A DNA stretch of 7,108 nt from an archaeon (GTDB lineage Archaea; Methanobacteriota; Methanobacteria; Methanobacteriales; Methanobacteriaceae), in assembly GCA_024409145.1 (NCBI GenBank), contig JAKSUF010000070.1:1-7108 (forward strand), given 5' to 3'. Shown piece after piece: positions 1 through 5,173 of this stretch. The number at the start of each line of letters is the position of its first letter. The stretch's first letter is position 1. Below the pieces are notes generated by a model that was given only the letters and a program-made list of their open reading frames with translations, did no database searches and was not told where the DNA came from. A program made the position numbers and the translations under genes.

Positions 1-2
1 AT

Positions 3-107
3 GGAAAAATAATAAGTGCAGAAGACGAAAAAACTTTTGTAAGTTTATTAATAAATGAAATATATAAGGGCGAGAATGGAAATTCTAAGGAAAAATCTAT
101 CAATTAA
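3..107 (+). CDS. 3' end of an unrecognised protein gene (partial)
   Basis: An open frame runs in from the left edge and ends at the TAA at 105-107. It encodes the last 34 residues of a protein, beginning GKIISAEDEK and ending in a polar Glu/Lys/Asn/Ser-rich tail. The other two plus-strand frames stop early (by about 12 and 59). The codons (GAA, AAA, TTA, ATA, AAT) match those of the neighbouring genes, which supports a real C-terminus. No family can be recognised from so short a piece. The stop is 72 nt before hypD, so read-through into hypD is possible but not shown. Confidence 0.55.
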   Translation, partial: GKIISAEDEKTFVSLLINEIYKGENGNSKEKSIN

Positions 108-119
108 ATTAATTAGTTT

Positions 120-150
120 ATTATTTAAATTAATCATTATTTAAATTAAT
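120..150 (+). repeat. Perfect 15-bp direct repeat upstream of hypD
   Basis: The 15-mer ATTATTTAAATTAAT occurs at 120-134 and again at 136-150, separated by a single C, giving a 16-nt period. A shorter related copy, TTAAATTAAT, lies at 104-113. Each unit contains the palindrome TTTAAA. The second copy ends 30 nt before the hypD ATG, where a TATA element for a short leader would sit. It may be part of the hypD promoter or an operator. In DNA this AT-rich, a chance origin by slippage cannot be excluded. Confidence 0.7.
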
Positions 151-179
151 TATTTATTTAATCTTTTGCTGGTGAAAAA

Positions 180-1238
180 ATGGCTAGTGGAAATATGAGA
201 GAATTAACTCAAAAATTATTAAGTAGGATTGAAGAAATTTCTAGGCCTGTTAAGATTATGCATGTTTGTGGATCTCATGAGCATACAATTATGGAATATG
301 GTATACGTTCTTTACTTCCTGAAGAAGTTGAGATTGTTGCAGGTCCTGGATGTCCTGTATGTGTTGTTCCTTCAAGAGAAATTGATGAATGTTTAGAATT
401 AGTTAATAAGGGAGTTACAATAACTACTTTTGGAGATATGCTTAGAGTTCCAGGTTCTAATGGTTCTCTTGGTGAAGCTAAAGCTGAAGGGGCAGATGTG
501 AGGGTTGTTTATGGTGTTCCTAATGCTGTAGAAATTGCTAAAAAAGAAGAAAATGATGTTGTATTCATGTCTGCTGGTTTTGAGACAACTGCTCCAACTG
601 TTGCAGCAGAATTATTAAATAAACCTCCTGAAAACTTTTCTATTTTGTCTTGTCATAGATTAATCCCTGCAGCTCTTGATTTTTTAATTAACTCTGGTGA
701 AACTAGTTTAAATGCTTTGATTCAACCAGGACATGTTTGTACTATAATTGGCACTAAACCTTTTGAAAAGTTCTCTACTGATTATGGAATTCCTCAAGCA
801 GTAGCTGGATTTAATCCATTAGATATTTTAATGTCTGTTTATATGATTTTAAGACAAATGGATAAAGGAGAAGCTAAAATAGATAATGAATATAAACGTG
901 CTGTACGTGAAGAAGGTAATGTTGTAGGTATCGATGCTATGAATCAAGTTTTCCATGAAGTTAGTCGTGAATGGAGAGGTTTCCCTAAAATGCCGAATTC
1001 TTGTTTAGAACTTAATAGTGAATTTGATGAGTATAATGCAAGAAAAATTTATGATATTGAAGTTAAAGATGTAAAAGATGCTCCTAAAGGATGTATTTGC
1101 GGCCCTATTCTTAGAGGTATGGCTAAACCTCAGGATTGTAAATTATTTAGAAAAGCATGTAATCCTATGCATCCTATTGGTGCTTGTATGGTAAGTAAAG
1201 AAGGTACTTGTAATATTGCGCATCGTTATACTAGATAA
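180..1238 (+). CDS. hypD: HypD, [NiFe]-hydrogenase maturation protein
   Basis: HypD acts in the cytoplasm with HypC as the scaffold on which the Fe(CN)2CO unit of [NiFe] hydrogenases is built, receiving cyanide from HypE/HypF. The 352 residues match the family length. Residues 28-35 read HVCGSHEH with Cys30, and 55-62 read GPGCPVCV with Cys58 and Cys61; the spacing of these three cysteines matches the essential cysteines of bacterial HypD. GFETTAP is at 133-139, CHR at 158-160 and PGHV at 183-186. The C-terminal part has six cysteines (305, 307, 320, 327, 336, 344), which fits the region that holds the family's [4Fe-4S] cluster. The ATG is preceded by GGTGA at 171-175 with a 4-nt spacer. It is the first gene of a tight cluster with a phosphatase and a TldE-like gene; no other hyp gene is in view. 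A hydrogen-using methanogen needs HypD for its hydrogenases. Confidence 0.97.
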   Translation: MASGNMRELTQKLLSRIEEISRPVKIMHVCGSHEHTIMEYGIRSLLPEEVEIVAGPGCPVCVVPSREIDECLELVNKGVTITTFGDMLRVPGSNGSLGEAKAEGADVRVVYGVPNAVEIAKKEENDVVFMSAGFETTAPTVAAELLNKPPENFSILSCHRLIPAALDFLINSGETSLNALIQPGHVCTIIGTKPFEKFSTDYGIPQAVAGFNPLDILMSVYMILRQMDKGEAKIDNEYKRAVREEGNVVGIDAMNQVFHEVSREWRGFPKMPNSCLELNSEFDEYNARKIYDIEVKDVKDAPKGCICGPILRGMAKPQDCKLFRKACNPMHPIGACMVSKEGTCNIAHRYTR

Positions 1239-1251
1239 ATGAGGTTGATTT

Positions 1252-1956
1252 ATGTCTAATATTGAAGCTTTAGCTGTTGATGTTGATGGAACAATAACTG
1301 ATAATCATAGAAAAATTTGTATAAGTGCAATTGAAGCTCTTCGTAAAGTTGAAGCTGCAGGAATTCCTGTTATTATAGCTACTGGTAATATTGCTGACTT
1401 TTCATATGCTGTTGCTACTATGGTTGGAACAACTGGTGGTTTAGTTTGTGAAAATGGTGGAGTTATATATAAAGATGGATTAAATAATAATCGTGTTATT
1501 GTTCTAGCTGATAAAGAAAAAGTAGATAAAGCTTATGACTTAATACTTGAAAAATTTGGAGATAAAATAGACTTTAAACTCACTGAAGATGAACATGGGA
1601 GATTTTCAGAAATTTGTTTTTATAAAACTTTTGATCCTAAACCTATTAAAGATGCTTTAGCTAATCTGGATATTGAAGTTTATGATAGTGGATTTGCTAT
1701 TCATTTAACTGATGCTAATGTTAGTAAAGGTTCTTCTCTTCAAAAACTTGCTGATTTAGCAGAATATAATACTGAAAACATGATGGTCATTGGAGATAGT
1801 GAAAATGATTTGGGATTTTTAGATGTTGCAGGATTTAAAGTTGCAGTAGCTAATGCTTGTGATGAACTTAAAAATGTTGCAGATTATGTCTGTGAAAATA
1901 AGTATGGTGATGGGGTAGCAGAAGCTATTGATAAATTTATTTTCAATAAAAATTAA
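1252..1956 (+). CDS. Archaeal phosphoglycolate phosphatase (HAD family, type IIB cap)
   Basis: This is probably the archaeal-type phosphoglycolate phosphatase (2-phosphoglycolate to glycolate plus phosphate), a soluble Mg-dependent HAD enzyme. All four HAD motifs are visible in the 234 residues: DVDGTIT at 10-16, with nucleophile Asp10 and acid/base Asp12; Thr44 in IATGN; Lys159 in VSKG; and GDSENDLGFL at 181-190, with metal-binding Asp182 and Asp186. The cap lies between motifs II and III, as in the Thermoplasma TA0175 group. The C-terminal stretch ANACDELKNVADYV is also typical of the IIB family. The length suits the family. GAGGT at 1241-1245 sits 6 nt before the ATG and starts 2 nt after the hypD stop, so the two genes are almost certainly cotranscribed. 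The class is firm. The exact substrate is inferred from family naming, and another small sugar phosphate is possible. Confidence 0.9.
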   Translation: MSNIEALAVDVDGTITDNHRKICISAIEALRKVEAAGIPVIIATGNIADFSYAVATMVGTTGGLVCENGGVIYKDGLNNNRVIVLADKEKVDKAYDLILEKFGDKIDFKLTEDEHGRFSEICFYKTFDPKPIKDALANLDIEVYDSGFAIHLTDANVSKGSSLQKLADLAEYNTENMMVIGDSENDLGFLDVAGFKVAVANACDELKNVADYVCENKYGDGVAEAIDKFIFNKN

Positions 1957-1974
1957 TTCTAGAAAGGAGATAAT

Positions 1975-3303
1975 ATGTTATTTGAACTAGCTGAAGAAGC
2001 AAAACGTGAAGTTTCAAAATATTGTGATGATTATGAGGTTTATATTGATAAAACCGAAGTTTTACAATTAGATTCTCAAAAAACTGATTTAAATTTTGCA
2101 AAGGAAGAAATTTCATTAGGATTGGGTATAAGAGTAATTAAAGATGGAAAAATTGGTTTTGCATTTACTTCTGATATGGATAAAATAGCTAAAACTGCAG
2201 AAGATGCATTTGAAAATTCTAAACTTAATGTTGTGGATGAAAACTTTTCTTTTGCAGAAAAAGAGAAACTTCCAACTGTAAAAAATACTTTTGATAAAAA
2301 ATTTAAAGAGTTAGAACTTGAAGAAATTACTTCTTCTATGAAAGATTTATTATCTATTGTTGAGGATAAAAATTGTCAAGCAACTTCTGGAGGATTTTCT
2401 GCAGCTGAAGGAGAAACTTTAATTTTAAACTCAAATGGAGTTTCAACTCATGATGAATCAACTGGATTTGCTATAGGAATTTCAGTAAATGCAGAAAATG
2501 GTGGTGAAATAAGTACTGCTTATGATTCTGTAAGTTCTTGTTTATATGATCTTGATGGTGAAAAACTTTTTAATGATGTTTGTGACCTAGCTAAAAATTC
2601 ATTAAATGGTGAACATATTGAAACTGATGATATGGATGTTGTATTTGATTATCATGCAGCTACTGGTTTACTTTCCACATTTTTAAGTGGTTTTAATGCA
2701 GATAGTGTTCAAAGAGGAAGATCTTTACTTGCAGATAAGTTAAATGAATCTATTGTTTCTGAAAATCTTTCTATTTATGATGATGGAACATATGATGGAG
2801 GTTTAAACTCCAGTATCTGTGATGGTGAAGGTTCTGCTTCTAAAAAAACAACTCTTGTTGAAGAAGGGGTTCTTAAAAATTTCTTATATGATATCTATAC
2901 TTCTAATAAAGCTAAAAATCAGTTTGGTTTAGAAAATGTTAAAAGTACTGGAAATGGTTTTAGGTCTTCTTACTCTGATACACCTTCTGTTTCTGCTTCA
3001 AATATTTGTTTTGATTTTAAGGAAAGATCTCAAATTGAAGACATTCAAAAAGGATGTATTGCTACTGATGTTTTAGGTGCTCATACTGCTAATCCATTTT
3101 CTGGTGATTTCTCTGTTGAAGTGAATAATGCGTTTATGATTGAGAATGGTGAAATAACTAAACCTATTAAAAAAGCAATGATTTCTGGTAATATTTATAA
3201 ACTTTTATCTGATTGTGAAGCTATTGGTAATGAAGTAAAACAAAGAGGTTCTTTTATTATTCCAAAAGTTTTAGTTCATAATTTGAGAGTTATTGATAAT
3301 TAG
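1975..3303 (+). CDS. tldE: TldE/PmbA-family protein (modulator of DNA gyrase family)
   Basis: This belongs to the TldD/TldE (PmbA) family. In bacteria TldD and TldE form a heterodimeric metalloprotease that degrades unfolded peptides, matures microcin B17 and degrades CcdA. Family features in the 442 residues are LGIRVIKDGKIGFAFTS at 50-66, LNSNGV at 151-156, VQRGRSLLADKL at 245-256, GLNSSICDGEGSASKKTTLV at 276-295 followed by EEGVLKNFLYD, and a C-terminal HTANPFSGDFSVEVNNAFM at 370-388. I find no HExxxH zinc site, which assigns it to the TldE (PmbA) subunit rather than the catalytic TldD. AAGGAG at 1964-1969, 5 nt before the ATG, is a strong ribosome binding site. The gap to the upstream phosphatase is 18 nt. 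No tldD partner lies beside it in this window, so a partner would have to be encoded elsewhere. The physiological role in archaea is not settled. Confidence 0.93.
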   Translation: MLFELAEEAKREVSKYCDDYEVYIDKTEVLQLDSQKTDLNFAKEEISLGLGIRVIKDGKIGFAFTSDMDKIAKTAEDAFENSKLNVVDENFSFAEKEKLPTVKNTFDKKFKELELEEITSSMKDLLSIVEDKNCQATSGGFSAAEGETLILNSNGVSTHDESTGFAIGISVNAENGGEISTAYDSVSSCLYDLDGEKLFNDVCDLAKNSLNGEHIETDDMDVVFDYHAATGLLSTFLSGFNADSVQRGRSLLADKLNESIVSENLSIYDDGTYDGGLNSSICDGEGSASKKTTLVEEGVLKNFLYDIYTSNKAKNQFGLENVKSTGNGFRSSYSDTPSVSASNICFDFKERSQIEDIQKGCIATDVLGAHTANPFSGDFSVEVNNAFMIENGEITKPIKKAMISGNIYKLLSDCEAIGNEVKQRGSFIIPKVLVHNLRVIDN

Positions 3304-3327
3304 GTGTTATTTAATAAATGTGGTGGT

Positions 3328-3355
3328 GTTAATAGAATCTGTAGATTTTATTAAC
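3328..3355 (+). terminator. Hairpin, likely terminator of the hypD-phosphatase-tldE cluster
   Basis: The arms TTAATAGAATCT (3329-3340) and AGATTTTATTAA (3343-3354) pair over 12 positions with one G-U pair, and a G-C pair (3328/3355) extends the base. As RNA the tip would be a UGUA loop closed by C-G. It begins 25 nt after the tldE stop and is followed at once by T-rich repeats. The next gene is convergent, so a terminator is expected here. Archaeal termination depends mainly on T-tracts, so the hairpin may equally protect the mRNA 3' end. Confidence 0.6.
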
Positions 3356-3373
3356 TTTATTAATTTTATTAAT
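3347..3373 (+). repeat. Three tandem 9-bp units TTTATTAAY
   Basis: TTTATTAAC (3347-3355), TTTATTAAT (3356-3364) and TTTATTAAT (3365-3373) are contiguous. The first unit forms the right arm of the hairpin after tldE; the other two supply the T-rich run behind it. This could be slippage in AT-rich DNA or a functional part of the terminator. Confidence 0.7.
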
Positions 3374-3378
3374 CTCAC

Positions 3379-3457
3379 TATATTTATTTAATAAGATTAT
3401 TTAAGATTTGTTAATTTCTTTATATTCATTTAATAGAATATATTTAAGATTTACTAA
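3379..3457. repeat. Imperfect 36/37-bp direct repeat between convergent genes
   Basis: The segments 3379-3414 and 3421-3457 share the pattern TATATTYATTTAATA followed by ATTTAAGATTT, with a few substitutions and one 1-nt gap; the start-to-start distance is 42 nt. The second copy overlaps the stop and last codons of the minus-strand coiled-coil gene (its stop is at 3444-3446). It looks like a local tandem duplication that has drifted. No function is evident. Confidence 0.5.
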
Positions 3458-3770
3458 GTTTAATATATTTTTTTAATTTTTTTTGTAAGTGTTTAGTACT
3501 TGTTTTAACTTTTTCATTAGCTAATTTTTCATTTTCTTTTTCTTTTTCTCTTAATTTTTTATTAAGATCTTTTTCTTTTTTATGAATTCTGTTTAATGGT
3601 TGTTCTGTAAGGGTATTGTAACGTTTTTCTATAAATGATTCTAATTCTTTTTTAGATTTATATTCTTTAAAGTTTTCATTCATTATTCTATCAATTTCCT
3701 TATTGAGGTTTTCATTTTTGTCTGATTCTTTAACATTCTTATTTTTCTTTAATTTATTTTTTTTATGCAT
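3444..3770 (-). CDS. Hypothetical lysine-rich coiled-coil protein, 108 residues
   Basis: I do not recognise a family. From the chosen start the protein begins MHKKNKLKKNKNVKESDKNE and is dominated by Lys, Glu and Asn. There is no signal peptide or membrane segment, and no cysteine. Residues 1-20 look disordered and basic; about 22-55 and 62-105 look helical, with heptad-like Leu/Ile spacing (for example DLNKKLREKEKENEKLANEK), suggesting a coiled coil. The charge pattern would fit binding to nucleic acid or to an acidic partner, which is inference only. An ATG five codons upstream (3783-3785) is in frame, but GGAGGT at 3778-3783 overlaps it and lies 7 nt before the ATG at 3768-3770, so the internal ATG is preferred. 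It lies 82 nt downstream of the GyrI-like gene on the same strand. Low-complexity composition means database matches would be weak and partly spurious. Confidence 0.75.
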   Translation of the reverse strand: MHKKNKLKKNKNVKESDKNENLNKEIDRIMNENFKEYKSKKELESFIEKRYNTLTEQPLNRIHKKEKDLNKKLREKEKENEKLANEKVKTSTKHLQKKLKKYIKLSKS

Positions 3771-3777
3771 CTTCGAA

Positions 3778-3783
3778 ACCTCC
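3778..3783 (-). promoter_or_regulatory. Ribosome binding site fixing the start of the coiled-coil gene
   Basis: On the minus strand GGAGGT lies 7 nt before the ATG at 3768-3770. The longer frame starting at 3785 would place its own ATG inside this site, and no comparable site precedes that ATG (the upstream bases read ACAAGAACAACTT). The downstream ATG is therefore the better start. Confidence 0.8.
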
Positions 3784-3831
3784 ATAAGTTGTTCTTGTAG
3801 TTTATTTTTTATTTTTTATTTTTTTTTAAAA

Positions 3832-3840
3832 TTGTATAAT
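3832..3840 (-). promoter_or_regulatory. Possible TATA element for the coiled-coil gene
   Basis: On the minus strand ATTATACAA is followed by A-rich DNA up to about 3797. It would place transcription start near 3805-3812 and give a leader of roughly 35-40 nt before the GGAGGT site. It is only a partial match to the TTTATATA type and directly abuts the palindrome at 3838-3859. The two minus genes could instead be cotranscribed from the GyrI-like promoter. Confidence 0.3.
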
Positions 3841-3859
3841 GTGATTATCTAATCACATT
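3838..3859. promoter_or_regulatory. Perfect 10+10 bp palindrome over the GyrI-like stop codon
   Basis: AATGTGATTA (3838-3847) and TAATCACATT (3850-3859) are exact reverse complements with a 2-nt centre. The right arm covers the stop codon (3853-3855) and last codon of the GyrI-like gene. The arms contain GTGA/TCAC, so this is not pure A/T chance pairing. Downstream on the minus strand is A-rich rather than T-rich, so it does not look like an intrinsic terminator. The dyad shape and its place beside a possible promoter for the coiled-coil gene suggest an operator for a dimeric regulator, or an mRNA 3'-end hairpin. Confidence 0.6.
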
Positions 3860-4326
3860 TTAATTACAGGTAATTGTATTTCTGTTATAATCTCATTTTC
3901 ATCTTCTACTTCAAAGTATTTTTTAATGTAAACTTCTTTAGGAGATCCAATGATGTCATAATTATTTTCTTGGGAGTATTCTGCCATTTTAGTGTATGAT
4001 TCCTGTATTGTTTCTAAAGATCCTTTATGAATTCCAGATAATACTTTATGTTCAAGAATATCTACTATTCTATAAATATCTTCATCAATTAAGTCTTCTC
4101 CTTGTTCTTTGTTAATTGGAATTCCTAAGTCATAAACTACTTCATTTTCATTTACAGTTCTTGGGTTATTATAGAATATTGCAAATAATTCTCCTTCAGT
4201 ATCTACTTCTTTTACATCTATCCATGTTAATAATTTAGACATTAAAATTTCCATATCTTTAAGGGACCCTTTATAATTTATAATTGCTATTTTTTGTTCT
4301 TCTATAGTTTTTTCTTTGATTTCCAT
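3853..4326 (-). CDS. GyrI-like small-molecule-binding domain protein (AraC effector-binding type)
   Basis: The 157 residues fit one stand-alone GyrI-like domain, the ligand-binding fold also found at the C-terminus of AraC/MerR-type regulators and in E. coli SbmC/GyrI. Two similar halves are visible. The first has an opening strand with KIAIINYKGS (12-21), LFAIFYNNP (48-56) and VYDLGIPI (64-71). The second has VLSGIHKGSLETIQESY (95-111), EVYIKKYFEV (131-140) and the characteristic ending TEIQLPV (148-154) with Glu149. There is no helix-turn-helix, so it is not itself an obvious DNA-binding regulator; such proteins may sense or hydrolyse small molecules or act on a partner. AAGGTG (4332-4337) lies 5 nt before the ATG. 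It is divergent from aIF1A across a 349-nt gap and precedes the coiled-coil gene on the same strand. Ligand and partner are unknown. Confidence 0.85.
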   Translation of the reverse strand: MEIKEKTIEEQKIAIINYKGSLKDMEILMSKLLTWIDVKEVDTEGELFAIFYNNPRTVNENEVVYDLGIPINKEQGEDLIDEDIYRIVDILEHKVLSGIHKGSLETIQESYTKMAEYSQENNYDIIGSPKEVYIKKYFEVEDENEIITEIQLPVIKM

Positions 4327-4420
4327 TCTTACACCTTTTGTTTATTTATGTTTTTTATTAATATAATTATTTTATTATTTGTTTAGTTTATTATTTTATG
4401 ATTTTAGTTTTTAGTTGTTA

Positions 4421-4457
4421 TATTAAATTTATTATTTATCATTCTATTAAATTTATT
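4421..4457. repeat. 13-bp direct repeat in the divergent promoter region
   Basis: TATTAAATTTATT occurs at 4421-4433 and 4445-4457, a 24-nt period (a little over two helical turns). It lies about 95-130 nt upstream of the GyrI-like ATG and overlaps a candidate minus-strand TATA element. It could bind a regulator on one face of the DNA, but a pure A/T sequence this short can also repeat by chance. Confidence 0.45.
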
Positions 4458-4518
4458 CTTGCTTCGTTTATTCTATGAGCCTATTAATTCTATTATTTTT
4501 TGTATGAGTTATAAGTTA

Positions 4519-4528
4519 TTTATATATG
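4519..4528 (+). promoter_or_regulatory. Candidate TATA box for aIF1A
   Basis: TTTATATATG matches the TTTATATA-type archaeal TATA box. It lies about 150 nt before the TTG start, so transcription starting some 25 nt downstream would leave a leader of roughly 125 nt containing the hairpin at 4552-4578. Other AT-only stretches closer to the gene (for example AATATATATT at 4571-4580) are alternatives with a shorter leader. Confidence 0.4.
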
Positions 4529-4551
4529 AATATATCTAAATATGTTATAAT

Positions 4552-4578
4552 TATATATTATGAAAAATATAATATATA
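4552..4578 (+). other. AT-only hairpin in the presumed aIF1A leader
   Basis: TATATATTAT (4552-4561) pairs exactly with ATAATATATA (4569-4578) around the 7-nt loop GAAAAAT. The stem is only A-U pairs and so weak. If the TATA box at 4519-4528 is used, it falls near the 5' end of the transcript. Alternatively the right arm, which overlaps AATATATATT, is itself promoter DNA. Confidence 0.35.
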
Positions 4579-4666
4579 TTATTAAATCATTAATATTATT
4601 AAAATTAAATAATTATTAATTAAGAATTCTGATTTATTATAATTAAATATTAAGGAAATTTTAGAA

Positions 4667-4671
4667 GGTGA
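4667..4671 (+). promoter_or_regulatory. Ribosome binding site supporting the aIF1A TTG start
   Basis: GGTGA, within AGAAGGTGA, lies 4 nt before the TTG at 4676-4678. No ATG or GTG start is available nearby that would keep the conserved N-terminus, so TTG is the initiation codon. Confidence 0.8.
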
Positions 4672-4675
4672 ATTT

Positions 4676-4981
4676 TTGGCTAAACCACAAACTAATGTAC
4701 AACAAGAATATAGAAGAGTACGTACACCTAGAAAAGGAGAAATTCCAGGTGTTGTAGAACAAATTATGGGTCATGGTAAAATAAAAGTAAGATGTGCAGA
4801 TGGATTTATCAGAATGACTCGTATTCCTGGTAAAATGAAAAAAAGAATTTGGATTCGTGAAGGTGATGTAGTTCTTGTTAAACCTTGGGAATTCCAATCT
4901 GATGAAAAAGCTGATGTTATTTGGAGATATACAAGAACTGAATCTAATTGGCTTGAAAGAAAAGGTTACTTAAAAATGTAA
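4676..4981 (+). CDS. eif1A: Translation initiation factor aIF1A
   Basis: This is the archaeal ortholog of eIF1A (bacterial IF1), which binds the small ribosomal subunit near the A site and helps scanning or start-site selection and initiator tRNA placement. The 101 residues fit the family. A flexible basic N-terminus with VRTPRKGE (15-22) leads into an S1-type OB fold: VVEQIMGHGKIKVRCADG (26-43), IPGKMKKRIWIREGDVVLVK (50-69), then PWEFQ. The typical ending follows, with WRYTR (83-87) and NWLERKGYL. The gene starts with TTG, which is notable for a factor involved in start-codon recognition. It is followed by rio1 and a KH-protein gene, a recurring archaeal neighbourhood of small-subunit biogenesis and initiation factors. 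A T-tract array after the stop suggests it is transcribed on its own. Identity is very secure. Confidence 0.98.
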   Translation: MAKPQTNVQQEYRRVRTPRKGEIPGVVEQIMGHGKIKVRCADGFIRMTRIPGKMKKRIWIREGDVVLVKPWEFQSDEKADVIWRYTRTESNWLERKGYLKM

Positions 4982-4985
4982 GTAT

Positions 4986-5044
4986 TCTTTTCAATTTTCT
5001 TTTTTTATTTTATTTTTTTATTTTTTATTATATTGTTGTTTTTT
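4986..5044 (+). terminator. T-tract terminator array after aIF1A
   Basis: Runs of seven (5000-5006), seven (5013-5019), six (5021-5026) and six (5039-5044) T residues on the coding strand begin about 20 nt after the aIF1A stop. Archaeal RNA polymerase terminates at such U-tracts without needing a hairpin, so this is the likely 3' end of the aIF1A transcript. A perfect palindrome, CATAATTATG, follows at 5045-5054. Confidence 0.65.
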
Positions 5045-5121
5045 CATAATTATGTTATTAATGGATATTTCTTATTATCTAATAATTTAGGTTATTTATT
5101 ATGTTAAAGCCATTGTGTGTA

Positions 5122-5133
5122 TTATATTATATT
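5122..5133 (+). promoter_or_regulatory. Candidate TATA box for rio1
   Basis: TTATATTATATT lies about 40-50 nt before the rio1 ATG. That spacing suits a short leader containing the AGGA ribosome binding site at 5165-5168. It follows the T-tracts that end aIF1A, consistent with rio1 having its own promoter. The match is plausible but not unique in such AT-rich DNA. Confidence 0.35.
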
Positions 5134-5173
5134 TTATTATTTTTTATTTTATAATTGAGGATTTAGGATTTAT

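Larger units (their letters stand above)
4327..4675. other. 349-nt divergent intergenic region between the GyrI-like gene and aIF1A
   Basis: No gene is seen on either strand. The region must hold the promoters for both divergent genes. The left half is T-rich on the plus strand. Possible minus-strand TATA elements are at 4357-4370 (reverse complement of ATTAATATAATTAT) and 4419-4427 (TTTAATATA on the minus strand). The right half holds the aIF1A TATA candidate, a hairpin and the ribosome binding site, listed separately. Confidence 0.7.

Noticed and set aside
3786..3830. The T-rich plus-strand run as a terminator
   Set aside because: No plus-strand gene ends upstream of it. On the strand that is transcribed here it is an A-rich spacer before the coiled-coil gene.
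3853..4326. The GyrI-like protein as an AraC- or MerR-type transcription factor
   Set aside because: All 157 residues are accounted for by the ligand-binding fold; there is no helix-turn-helix segment.
4661..4897. A 78-codon open frame on the minus strand, rich in Phe, Ser and Thr
   Set aside because: It lies antisense to aIF1A, whose identity is certain, and its composition is what the reverse of this gene produces. No family features are seen.
5052..5090. A 12-codon frame starting ATG between aIF1A and rio1
   Set aside because: It has no ribosome binding site, lies in a terminator/promoter gap and is far too short to support a gene call.
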